Program-made: the position numbers and the translations under genes
Notes under the pieces: generated by a model
The model's database searches: none
What the model was told of the DNA's origin: nothing
Seen by the model: the letters and a program-made list of their open reading frames with translations, nothing else
Shown: positions 17,994-25,373 of the stretch, one piece after another
Layout: every line of letters starts with the position of its first letter
How positions within the stretch are numbered: position 1 is the first letter of the stretch
Assembly: GCF_021043395.1 (NCBI RefSeq)
Contig: NZ_JAJNKE010000003.1
Span: 172,821 to 236,820 of the forward strand
Source of the DNA: Clostridium guangxiense
Lineage (GTDB): Bacteria > Bacillota > Clostridia > Clostridiales > Clostridiaceae
Direction: 5' to 3'
DNA length: 64,000 nt

Positions 17994-19124
17994 ATGATAG
18001 CATTTGAGAATTTTAATGAAGATAGTAGAATTAAGGCGATAAGAAAAGCCAAACAATCAATTTTGTGGGTAACTCCCAACATACTTCCAAGTGAAGCCGA
18101 TGCTTTAATTGATATGGAGCACGTGTTAGGTCAAGGCAATGTAGAGTGCATTATAGGTGAAAATATAGAAAAAGATTCTAATATAGAAAAAGTTTTTTAT
18201 GTAGAAACATATCTATCATCTATAGAGAAATTAAAAAGCTTGAAATGCAAAGTTAAAGTTTTGAAAAACTTAAAATTGGGATTAATAATTTGTGATAACA
18301 TTATTTACAGTTTTAATTATAATATAATTGACCAAAATAAAGGTATAAGTTGTATAACAATGGCGATTAGCGAGGAAAATTTAAAAGAAACTTATGTTAA
18401 GGCAAAGAAGGATATATTAAATGGTCAAATAGAGAATGAATTGAATGAAAAATTTTCAGTTGAACTTAAAAATGAAATTTTAAAAGACAAAAATAATATT
18501 TTGTTAATGTTAAGAGATTATGTTCAGTGCGTTAATATGACTTTTCATGGCGTAAGAATTGTGGATAAAAGAATAAATGTAAGTTCTTTTCTAAAAAAGT
18601 ACGCTTTTAAAAATAAGGAATATAAAAAAGATATTAAAGTAGATTTTAAAGTTTTTGATGGCATACAGTCGATAAAAGATTGTTCTAGTGAGTTTAATAA
18701 ATTTGCATTAAAGATTAAAAAAGAGAAATTAATAAAAATTGAAGATATAGGGTTTATAATAGCTAAAAGAAGGAAAAAAGATTTAGAAAGTTCACTAGAT
18801 AAATTTTTTAAAAAACAGAAGCTTGAAATGGAAAAATCAAAAAGATTAAAAGATGAAATATGCGATGGTAGAGAAAAATTAAAAAAGCATTTGTTAAGCT
18901 TGTTAAAGGATTATTCAATAAATAAGAATATTAGCAATGCTATTGCAATAGAGGAAGAGCTAAAAAAGATTCCAGATAGCAATAGTATTATTGATAGTTT
19001 TAGTTATACATTAAACTATTATGATATTTCTATAGATATGATAAATAATAAAGAATTTTATAAACAACTAATCAAAGAGCTTAAGAAAGATAATATATTA
19101 GATTTTTTACCAGATAAAATTTAA
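17994..19124 (+). CDS. Uncharacterised 376-residue protein with a weak PLD-like N-terminus
   Basis: I do not recognise a named family. The first 140 residues (RIKAIRKAKQSILWVTPNIL, NVECIIGENIEKD, LKSLKCKVKVLKNLKLGLII) have the alternating strand-helix pattern of phospholipase D-like domains that precede effector regions, but no HxK motif is present. The remainder is strongly helical and rich in Lys and Glu, with a predicted coiled coil around residues 240-300. There is no signal peptide and no membrane segment. The ribosome site is weak (AAGAAG) ahead of ATG 17994. It is monocistronic and ended by the 19145 hairpin. Confidence 0.6.
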   Translation: MIAFENFNEDSRIKAIRKAKQSILWVTPNILPSEADALIDMEHVLGQGNVECIIGENIEKDSNIEKVFYVETYLSSIEKLKSLKCKVKVLKNLKLGLIICDNIIYSFNYNIIDQNKGISCITMAISEENLKETYVKAKKDILNGQIENELNEKFSVELKNEILKDKNNILLMLRDYVQCVNMTFHGVRIVDKRINVSSFLKKYAFKNKEYKKDIKVDFKVFDGIQSIKDCSSEFNKFALKIKKEKLIKIEDIGFIIAKRRKKDLESSLDKFFKKQKLEMEKSKRLKDEICDGREKLKKHLLSLLKDYSINKNISNAIAIEEELKKIPDSNSIIDSFSYTLNYYDISIDMINNKEFYKQLIKELKKDNILDFLPDKI

Positions 19125-19144
19125 CAAATAACAATTATGTATAA

Positions 19145-19180
19145 ATGCTAGTAATGTTCAAACGTTACTGGCATTTTTTG
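19145..19180 (+). terminator. Terminator after the 17994 gene
   Basis: ATGCTAGTAATG pairs with CGTTACTGGCAT over loop TTCAAA, followed by a run of six T. It lies just before the TetR promoter. Confidence 0.8.
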
Positions 19181-19181
19181 T

Positions 19182-19229
19182 TTGACAAGTGGAATATTTT
19201 AGCATACAATAAAACTGAACAATGTTCAG
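19182..19229 (+). promoter_or_regulatory. Strong promoter with a TetR-type operator
   Basis: TTGACA (19182-19187), a 17-base spacer and TACAAT (19205-19210) make a near-consensus sigma-A promoter. Directly downstream the perfect dyad CTGAACA-A-TGTTCAG (19215-19229) covers the expected transcription start. This is the classic layout for autorepression by the TetR regulator encoded next. Confidence 0.8.
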
Positions 19230-19242
19230 AAATGGAGATAAT

Positions 19243-19821
19243 ATGGAAAAATCAGAATTAGCAAAGGAAAAAATAATTGCAGTTACAATAGATTTAATAC
19301 AAAAAGCAAATGGTGAGACTCATAAAATAACCACTCGTGCCATTGCAAAAGAAGCGAATGTTGGAGTTGGTTTAATTAACTATCATTTTGAATCTAAGGA
19401 AAATTTAGTTGAAATCTGTGTTCAGAGGATTATTAGTGATGTAATTAAATCCTTTAAACCAAATTCTAATGATGAATTAAATTCAATTAGTCGTCTTAAA
19501 AAGGTTACAAAAATGGTAGCTAACTTTTTAGTGCAAAATCCTTCTGTTTCCAAAATTTCTATATTGGGAGATATGAATGCTCCTAAGGAAGCAGATAATA
19601 CGATGAAAACAGTTAATGGATTTTTATTTTCCATGGAGGATTACAATATTTCTAAAGAGGAGAAAATGCTTTTGAGTTTTGGCTTGACCTCTATTTTGCA
19701 AGCAGCATTTTTAAGAAAAGATACTATGAAAGAAAGCTTAGGACTTGACTTTAAGAGCAAAAAAGAAAGAGAAATTTTTATTGATTTTATGATAGATAGA
19801 TTATTTGGAGGGAGGCAGTGA
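19243..19821 (+). CDS. TetR-family repressor
   Basis: A 192-residue TetR protein. The helix-turn-helix TTRAIAKEANVGVGLINYHFESKENLVE spans about residues 25-52; the C-terminal ligand domain is divergent, as usual. An in-frame ATG at 19222 lies within the operator dyad, so ATG 19243, five bases after GGAG, is chosen. The gene ends one base before the start of the flavoprotein reductase gene and shares its promoter, so the two are an operon under autorepression. The ligand is unknown; the partner suggests a quinone-like or redox-active compound. Confidence 0.88.
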   Translation: MEKSELAKEKIIAVTIDLIQKANGETHKITTRAIAKEANVGVGLINYHFESKENLVEICVQRIISDVIKSFKPNSNDELNSISRLKKVTKMVANFLVQNPSVSKISILGDMNAPKEADNTMKTVNGFLFSMEDYNISKEEKMLLSFGLTSILQAAFLRKDTMKESLGLDFKSKKEREIFIDFMIDRLFGGRQ

Positions 19822-19822
19822 T

Positions 19823-20620
19823 ATGAAAATACTAATAATTAATGGAGGGCCAAGGCGGGGAAATACGTGGAAGTTAACTATGCTTGTAAAAGAATATCTA
19901 TTATTAATGTCTAGTGAAATAGAGTTTACAGAACTTCACTTAAAGGATTTGAATTTGCCATTTTGCACAGGTTGTAGTTCCTGCTTTAGAAAGGGGCATA
20001 TTTATTGTCCTCACAATAGCATTGTACAAAAAATCATGGATAAAATTGAAGAAAGCGATGGCGTTATTTTTTCTGCTCCAACTTATAATCTTCAGATGCC
20101 TGCGCTAACTAAAAATTTTGTGGATCATTTATGTTTTATGTTTCATCGACCTAGATATTTTAATAAAAAAGGACTAGTAATTTCAACTACAGGTGGTGTT
20201 GGAGCAGGAAATTCAACAAAAAATATGGCAGGAACTATGAAAGGCTGGGGCTTTAATTACTGTTATACTCTCCCTATAAGTTCAGTTAGCTGGAACAATT
20301 ATGAGCCAACAGAAAAGCATAAAAGAAAAGCAGAAGCTGCTGCAAGGAAATTTTATGAAGATACTGCAAGTAAAAAACTGCATGCCCCATCATATCCAAT
20401 TTTAATACCATACAATTTATTTAGAGGGATGAGCTTTGATTATGTGAAAGGCTCAGAATATGCAACACAAGATGGAGTATTTTGGCAGGAAGGAAATAGA
20501 CTTAAAAAAGCGTATGATGCTGCGGTGCCTCTATCAATATTTAAAAGGATTTTTGGAAATATGTTTTATTTACTTGGAAGGATTATGTCTAAGCATATGA
20601 TTGTTACTTATAAAAAATAG
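19823..20620 (+). CDS. NAD(P)H-dependent FMN oxidoreductase / iron-sulfur flavoprotein-like
   Basis: A 265-residue flavodoxin-fold protein. MKILIINGGPRRGNTWKL is the FMN phosphate loop, and CTGCSSCFRKGHIYCPHNS is the cysteine segment found in iron-sulfur flavoproteins and related reductases; APTYNLQMPALTKNFVDHL follows. The C-terminal third is longer than in simple NADPH-FMN reductases and ends with a hydrophobic stretch (SIFKRIFGNMFYLLGRIM) that may associate with the membrane. It is co-transcribed with the TetR gene and therefore probably induced by the compound it reduces. A weak terminator follows. Confidence 0.85.
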   Translation: MKILIINGGPRRGNTWKLTMLVKEYLLLMSSEIEFTELHLKDLNLPFCTGCSSCFRKGHIYCPHNSIVQKIMDKIEESDGVIFSAPTYNLQMPALTKNFVDHLCFMFHRPRYFNKKGLVISTTGGVGAGNSTKNMAGTMKGWGFNYCYTLPISSVSWNNYEPTEKHKRKAEAAARKFYEDTASKKLHAPSYPILIPYNLFRGMSFDYVKGSEYATQDGVFWQEGNRLKKAYDAAVPLSIFKRIFGNMFYLLGRIMSKHMIVTYKK

Positions 20621-20629
20621 CTTAATTAA

Positions 20630-20660
20630 GCACTTGGCGGTGGTCAGGTGTGTTTTTTTA
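20630..20660 (+). terminator. Terminator after the TetR/flavoprotein operon
   Basis: GCACTTG and CAGGTGT form a short stem with G-T pairs around GCGGTGGT, followed by seven T. Confidence 0.6.
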
Positions 20661-20818
20661 TTTAGTAACGATTTTAATTGCTGCTGGTATTTTTTAAAAT
20701 AATAAAATATACATATTTGTATAATATTGTAGTAAAATATAATTGCAATATTTAGCAAGCAAGGTAAAATGTATAATCAGTCATTTGGATTATCATATGA
20801 ATTTAGGGGAGGACCAAT

Positions 20819-21865
20819 ATGGGATTTTTTGGTACATTAAAAGAAGTTATAACTAATAAGCCATCTACATTAAGAGAGCCTACTTTTTTTAAAGAATTTA
20901 ATGAAAATAACGATCAATTTAAAGTTTTGGAGGAATTTTTGAAAGTTGCACCAGAAGAAAAGCATAAACAAATAGAGCAAGATATAAAATTATTGTCTTG
21001 TGGAATGGCAGGAGAAAAGAATGTTGCGTTTGAACTTAAAAATAGCCATATGCCAATATTAATTTTGCATGATTTATATCTTAAGTATAATGATCTTACA
21101 GCTCAAATTGACTTTGTTGTAATTAACCCTAGATTTTTGTTAGTAGTAGAATGTAAAAACATGGTTGGAGATATACAAATAACGAGTACGGGAGAATTTA
21201 GAAGATATTTTAAAGGGCCTAAGGGCAAAACATATAAACCGGAAGGGATGTATAGCCCAATTGTTCAGAATGAAAGGCATGTTGAGCTTATAAAAGACAT
21301 ATTGAAGGCTGAAGAAGATTTTGGTGAGCATAGGTGTTCATTAATTAAACAACTAGTAGTCATTGCAAATCCAAAAACTATTATAAATAGTAGATCTGCT
21401 AAAAAAGAAATAAAGGAACATATAATAAAACATGATCAACTTATAAATAAAATGAAGGAATTAGCTTATGCGAATAAAGATGGATATTGGTTTACGGAAG
21501 AAAAGATGTATAGTATTGCAAACACATTATTAAAGTATAATAGTACATATGCTTTTGACTATAAGAAAAAGTATGGGAATTTATTTGATAATGATGAAAA
21601 ATTTCAATTAAGTAATAAAGATATTACATATGAAGAACCAATGGAGAAAACACCTCTATATAAAGAACTCAGGAAGTATCGTTTAGACAAAAGCAGAGAG
21701 GAAAATGTTAAACCGTATTTTTTATACAGCAATTTGCAGCTAGAAGCTTTGGTTAAAGCTAAACCTAAAAACGTAGAGGAACTTAGGAAAATAAATGGTT
21801 TTGGAAATGTGAAGTGTGAAAGGTATGGCAGAGATATTGTTGAAATTGTAAATAAAAATTGTTAA
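20819..21865 (+). CDS. NERD-domain protein with C-terminal HRDC domain
   Basis: A 348-residue protein. The NERD (nuclease-related) domain covers about residues 60-190: GMAGEKNVAFELKN, then HDLYLKYNDLTAQIDFVVIN and LLVVECKNMVGDI. The D in AQIDFVV and the E-x-K of VECKN match the PD-(D/E)XK core. The last 55 residues (NLQLEALVKAKPKNVEELRK followed by INGFGNVKCERYG) form an HRDC domain as in RecQ helicases. The pairing suggests DNA binding and cutting; NERD-HRDC proteins occur widely in Firmicutes without firm function. The start follows GGGGAGGACC. A promoter-like TATAAT lies at about 20732-20737. It is not linked in operon with neighbours. Confidence 0.8.
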   Translation: MGFFGTLKEVITNKPSTLREPTFFKEFNENNDQFKVLEEFLKVAPEEKHKQIEQDIKLLSCGMAGEKNVAFELKNSHMPILILHDLYLKYNDLTAQIDFVVINPRFLLVVECKNMVGDIQITSTGEFRRYFKGPKGKTYKPEGMYSPIVQNERHVELIKDILKAEEDFGEHRCSLIKQLVVIANPKTIINSRSAKKEIKEHIIKHDQLINKMKELAYANKDGYWFTEEKMYSIANTLLKYNSTYAFDYKKKYGNLFDNDEKFQLSNKDITYEEPMEKTPLYKELRKYRLDKSREENVKPYFLYSNLQLEALVKAKPKNVEELRKINGFGNVKCERYGRDIVEIVNKNC

Positions 21866-21914
21866 TGTCTTTTCTTTAGTAGGTGAACTTCTTGCTTTAG
21901 TAAAGGAGAATATT

Positions 21915-22700
21915 ATGAATCTAAATGGAAAAAGAATTATAATAACAGGTGCTTCTTCTGGAATTGGACTGGAACTTTTGAAAATGCTATCAAAATATGA
22001 TGCGTCAATTATTGCAGTGGGGCGAAATGTTGAAAATATACCTATTATAAATAGCAAAATAATTCCATATAAATGTGATGTATCTAAAAAGGAAAATATA
22101 AATAAATTATTTGATTTTGCCTTAGAAAAAATGAAAGGTATAGATATTTTTGTTGCCAATGCAGGTTTTGCTTATTGTGAAGAAATTAATAAAGCTGATT
22201 GGAACCATGCAGAAAAAATTTTTAACACAAATGTAATTTCACCTATATATTCTTTTGAAAAGATGAAAGAACTAAACAGAGGAAAGCGTTACACTGTAGC
22301 AATAACTTGTTCTGCAGTAAGTAATGTACCACTTCCTGGCTATGCTCTTTACTGTTCAACTAAAGCAGCTATAGCTCACTTTGCTCACACTTACCGTTTT
22401 GAAAAGAACGACAGGGGAAAACTAATTATTGTATATCCAATAGCAACTGCATCAAATTTTTTTAAAAGATCAGGTGAAAAGGCTCCTGTACCATTTCCTA
22501 TTCAGCCGACTAAATGGGTAGCTTTCTGTATGCTGCTAGGTATAAAATTTAATTTGCCGGTCGTTTTTCCATCACTTCTTTATGCCATTAGTTATTATAC
22601 AATAAACCGTGTTTTTCCATTTATTTATGGTATATATGATATTATAAATGCGGTAATATTTAAAATATGGGTGAAAAAGCATGGCAATACTAATAACTAA
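21915..22700 (+). CDS. Short-chain dehydrogenase/reductase
   Basis: A 261-residue classical SDR. The cofactor loop is ITGASSGIGLELL, the adenine-pocket Asp is in YKCDVSKKENI, the structural motif is FVANAGFAY, the catalytic Ser is in ITCSAVSN and the Tyr-Lys pair is in YALYCSTKAAIA. The C-terminal 40 residues are hydrophobic (PVVFPSLLYAISYYTI, FPFIYGIYDIINAVIF), suggesting membrane association, as in lipid-modifying SDRs. The substrate is unknown. The start follows AAAGGAG; it lies 49 bases after the NERD gene. Confidence 0.88.
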   Translation: MNLNGKRIIITGASSGIGLELLKMLSKYDASIIAVGRNVENIPIINSKIIPYKCDVSKKENINKLFDFALEKMKGIDIFVANAGFAYCEEINKADWNHAEKIFNTNVISPIYSFEKMKELNRGKRYTVAITCSAVSNVPLPGYALYCSTKAAIAHFAHTYRFEKNDRGKLIIVYPIATASNFFKRSGEKAPVPFPIQPTKWVAFCMLLGIKFNLPVVFPSLLYAISYYTINRVFPFIYGIYDIINAVIFKIWVKKHGNTNN

Positions 22701-22717
22701 ATGTGGATTGATAAAGG

Positions 22718-22810
22718 GTTATCGTACCAAAACTTAAGTTATATATGTTTCAAAATGACATGGTTCTAGGAATTTTGATGCATGTATAACTTAATAGCTA
22801 AGTAGGTAAC
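22718..22810. repeat. Intergenic imperfect palindrome with GTTACC-type ends
   Basis: Left arm from 22718 (GGTTATCGTACC, then AAAACTTAAGTTATATATG) pairs with a right arm ending at 22810 (CATGTATAACTTAATAG, then GTAGGTAAC). Part of the sequence resembles the hairpin at about 49531-49560 in the tet leader (TACCGAAACTTAAT...TCGGTAAC). It may be a dispersed element or a structured terminator. The rest of 22701-22982 holds a TATAAT-like box near 22884 and no gene. Confidence 0.45.
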
Positions 22811-22982
22811 ACTATATCCCAAAATACGTGAAAGTTAAGCAGCTGATAAAAATTAATAGGAGTTTATTCAATTTTATAGTAAAATATAATTATATGAGAA
22901 TGTGAAAAAAGGTATTCTATAATTTTTACATGCGACTGTTATTAACTATTGTAAATTTATTGGGATAAAAGGGGGTAAACAG

Positions 22983-23459
22983 ATGCGATTGATGATAAAA
23001 CAGCGTGTATTTTCCTTGACAGATACTTATGATGTTTATGACGAAAGTGAGACGCCAAAGTACTTTGTAAAATCTCAATTTTTGTCCATTGGACATAATA
23101 TACATGTATATGATAGAAACAATAATGAAGTAGGGGCAATTCACCAGAAGCTTTTGACGTTTCTTCCTAAGTTTGAAATAGAGATAAATGGAGCAACAGT
23201 AGGTACAATACAAAAGGAACTTTCATTTTTTAAACCCAGGTATGCCATAGACTGCAACGGCTGGAAGGTGAATGGAAATCTTTTTGGATGGGATTACGAG
23301 GTTTATAGCGGCTCTGTACCTATTGTACATATTTCAAAGGAACCATTTCATTGGGGAGACACCTACATGCTTGATTTTTATAATCCTGAGGATGAGATAA
23401 TGGGACTCCTGCTTGTTATTGCAATAGATGCAGCAAATTGCTCTGATAAAAATGACTAA
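22983..23459 (+). CDS. LURP-one-related (LOR) family protein
   Basis: A 158-residue protein of the LOR/DUF567 family with a tubby-C-terminal-like beta-barrel fold. Recognisable are MIKQRVFSLTDTYDVYDESE, FVKSQFLSIGHNIHVYDRN, NEVGAIHQKLLTFLPKFEIE and the late IMGLLLVIAIDAANC helix. In bacteria the family is uncharacterised; phospholipid binding or membrane tethering is proposed by analogy with scramblases. The start has an AAGGGGGT site. The UPF0178 gene starts 21 bases after its stop, so the two are probably an operon. Confidence 0.85.
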   Translation: MRLMIKQRVFSLTDTYDVYDESETPKYFVKSQFLSIGHNIHVYDRNNNEVGAIHQKLLTFLPKFEIEINGATVGTIQKELSFFKPRYAIDCNGWKVNGNLFGWDYEVYSGSVPIVHISKEPFHWGDTYMLDFYNPEDEIMGLLLVIAIDAANCSDKND

Positions 23460-23480
23460 GTTTTGATAGGATGTGACTAA

Positions 23481-23927
23481 ATGACAATTTATGTTGATGC
23501 CGATGCCTGCCCTGTAGTTCGCATTGTAGAGAAGGTAGCTAAAGAAATGAGTATTCCAGTTACGCTTTTATGTGATACAAACCATGTTTTGCACTCTGAT
23601 TACAGCGATATTAAAATAATTGGTGCAGGCGCTGATGCTGTAGACTTTGCTCTTGTTAATCTTGCGAGGAAGGGTGATGCGGTTGTTACACAGGATTATG
23701 GTGTTGCGGCTATGGCACTTGGGAAGGGTGCGTATGCTATTCATCAATCTGGAAAGTGGTATACCAATAACAACATTGACCAAATGCTGATGGAAAGACA
23801 TTTAGCAAAGAAGGCAAGAAGAGCAGCCTCAAAGAATCATTTAAAAGGACCGAAGAAAAGAACGGGGGAGGATGATGAAAGATTTGAGGAGAGCTTTAGA
23901 AGGATGCTTGCAAAAGCGAATATGTGA
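23481..23927 (+). CDS. UPF0178 (DUF188, YaiI/YqxD) family protein
   Basis: A 148-residue protein with the full DUF188 signature: YVDADACPVV at the N-terminus, IIGAGADAVDFALVNLARKG, AVVTQDYGVAAMAL and the basic C-terminal region KNHLKGPKKR. The acidic residues resemble those of PIN-like nucleases, and a nuclease role is sometimes suggested but not shown. It is conserved in most bacteria. It forms a pair with the LOR gene and ends at a hairpin terminator. It marks ordinary genome on the left flank of the NurA-HerA region. Confidence 0.92.
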   Translation: MTIYVDADACPVVRIVEKVAKEMSIPVTLLCDTNHVLHSDYSDIKIIGAGADAVDFALVNLARKGDAVVTQDYGVAAMALGKGAYAIHQSGKWYTNNNIDQMLMERHLAKKARRAASKNHLKGPKKRTGEDDERFEESFRRMLAKANM

Positions 23928-23931
23928 ATTA

Positions 23932-23968
23932 ATGCTGGTGACGAGAAAGTGTCGCTGGCATTTTTTAT
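23932..23968 (+). terminator. Terminator after the UPF0178 gene
   Basis: ATGCTGGTGAC pairs with GTCGCTGGCAT (some G-T pairs) around GAGAAAGT, followed by six T. The rest of the 339-base gap to 24267 holds two promoter candidates and no convincing gene. Confidence 0.75.
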
Positions 23969-24008
23969 TAATATTTGATAAAAATATAAGTACATAATAT
24001 AGGATATT

Positions 24009-24046
24009 AAAGTGATTTTTACATAATTTTGTAGTAAAATATAATT
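24009..24046 (+). promoter_or_regulatory. Upstream promoter candidate of the NurA-HerA operon
   Basis: TTTACA, a 16-base spacer containing TAGTAAAA, and TATAAT occur here. The same arrangement (hexamer, 16 bases ending TAGTAAAA, TATAAT) is upstream of the NERD-HRDC gene (about 20732) and the LOR gene (about 22880). Confidence 0.45.
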
Positions 24047-24207
24047 ATAAAATTATGGAAAAACAAATATTAATTGATGTAGCTTTTTATGCGAGATAGG
24101 AGAAAGATATAGGCATTTGGTTTTTTATAAATAATAAAATATAGTGAAAATTAACAAAATGTAATATTATTTTCAATACATAAAAATATGGTATTAATTT
24201 CATAAGA

Positions 24208-24216
24208 TGCTATAAT
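24208..24216 (+). promoter_or_regulatory. Extended -10 promoter just before the nurA-like gene
   Basis: TGCTATAAT is an extended -10 element 51 bases upstream of the start codon. No good -35 hexamer is present, which is normal for this promoter class. Confidence 0.5.
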
Positions 24217-24266
24217 GGATCATACAAGTAACTATTAATAAAAGGCAATGATAAATAGGTGATTAT

Positions 24267-25361
24267 ATGGGAAAAAGTTTGGGAATTATTGATAAATTGC
24301 AGTCATTAAATATTAAGTGCTATAGAACAGATAGATTCAATTTAGATAATGAGTTGATGGAGCCATATCAGGATGATACAGGAATATATAACGTAATTAA
24401 GCCTTATGAAAGTAATGGAAATAAAAATTTTTTTATAGACATACCACAAAGAGGCTATTATAGTCTTTTTAAGTATTTTTTGGATGGATCTAGATATACT
24501 TATAAAATAGCAGATATGGAAACAGCAGATGGAGAATATATGCCAATTGTTGCTGGGCAAATAGGAGCAGCAATTTGTTCAAGAGATTCAGAAACAAGAA
24601 GAATGAAAAAAGAACTTCTGAAAAGAAAAAATTTGATAGCGTTATATAGCCACATAAATCAAGAAGACTATGTGGATATTAAAAAAATCATTGAAAGTTG
24701 CAACATAAATAATACTGAATTTTATACTATACAATATAATACGTTGACAACTAAGAATAAAGAAAGACCAGAAAATGCAGCAATAGCTAAGATATTGAGT
24801 GAAATGCATAATATTGAGATAAGTGCATTAAAAGAAATGGTTTCCAATAGGAAGCTTGGAAGTGATAAAATGCTAATTTTAGATGGATCCTTACAGTTTT
24901 TAGATACTGGTATTGATGATGAATTATTTACATATGTTATTGGTATATCTAAATCATTTAATCCTAATCAAAGTGGAATGTTTAAAACGAAAGAAATTCA
25001 TATTGCTTCTGCATTGACTCAATTGAAATATGGGCAAAGAACGCCTGTGTTAAAATATCAAGTTGCAAATTCTAATAGAGTTATAGGAGCATGGTATTTA
25101 AGAATTAGACCTGAAAAGTTCGTTAGAAATCCTTTAGATGGTATTATAAAGGTGGAGAAAATTGCAATAGGTGATGAAAAAGATTTAGGATTTGATACAA
25201 ATATAATAAATACAATTTCACAAGCATTGCTTTGTGAAAGAAATTCTACTTGTCATGGAAGAGATTCAAGATGGTGTAATCATTTATACCCAATATATTT
25301 AACTGAAAAAATGTTAAAAGAGAGTTTTTTAGATGAAAGTGTATTTTTAAATATTTTATAA
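24267..25361 (+). CDS. NurA-like nuclease (first gene of the candidate defence system)
   Basis: A 364-residue protein resembling the NurA fold, a 5'-3' DNA nuclease that works on a HerA hexamer. The first metal-binding block is YFLDGSRYTYKI with D73, followed by YMPIVAGQIGAAICSRD. A second acidic block is MLILDGSLQFLD with D206. The C-terminus contains IHIASALTQLKYGQRTPVLKY, a strand-rich RVIGAWYLRIRP and a Cys/His-rich tail (LLCERNSTCHGRDSRWCNHL) that could bind zinc. The start is fixed by AATAGGTGAT. Only 12 bases separate it from the HerA-like gene, so the two are co-expressed as expected for a NurA-HerA pair. Assignment rests on motif pattern and gene order, not on alignment. Confidence 0.7.
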   Translation: MGKSLGIIDKLQSLNIKCYRTDRFNLDNELMEPYQDDTGIYNVIKPYESNGNKNFFIDIPQRGYYSLFKYFLDGSRYTYKIADMETADGEYMPIVAGQIGAAICSRDSETRRMKKELLKRKNLIALYSHINQEDYVDIKKIIESCNINNTEFYTIQYNTLTTKNKERPENAAIAKILSEMHNIEISALKEMVSNRKLGSDKMLILDGSLQFLDTGIDDELFTYVIGISKSFNPNQSGMFKTKEIHIASALTQLKYGQRTPVLKYQVANSNRVIGAWYLRIRPEKFVRNPLDGIIKVEKIAIGDEKDLGFDTNIINTISQALLCERNSTCHGRDSRWCNHLYPIYLTEKMLKESFLDESVFLNIL

Positions 25362-25373
25362 AGGAGAATTATT

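Noticed and set aside
19215-19229. CTGAACAATGTTCAG considered as a LexA box
   Set aside because: The half-sites GAAC and GTTC are three bases apart instead of four, and the adjacent TetR gene explains the dyad.
24055-24102. 14-codon frame starting MEKQILID upstream of the nurA-like gene
   Set aside because: No ribosome site and too short to support; probably chance in the leader.
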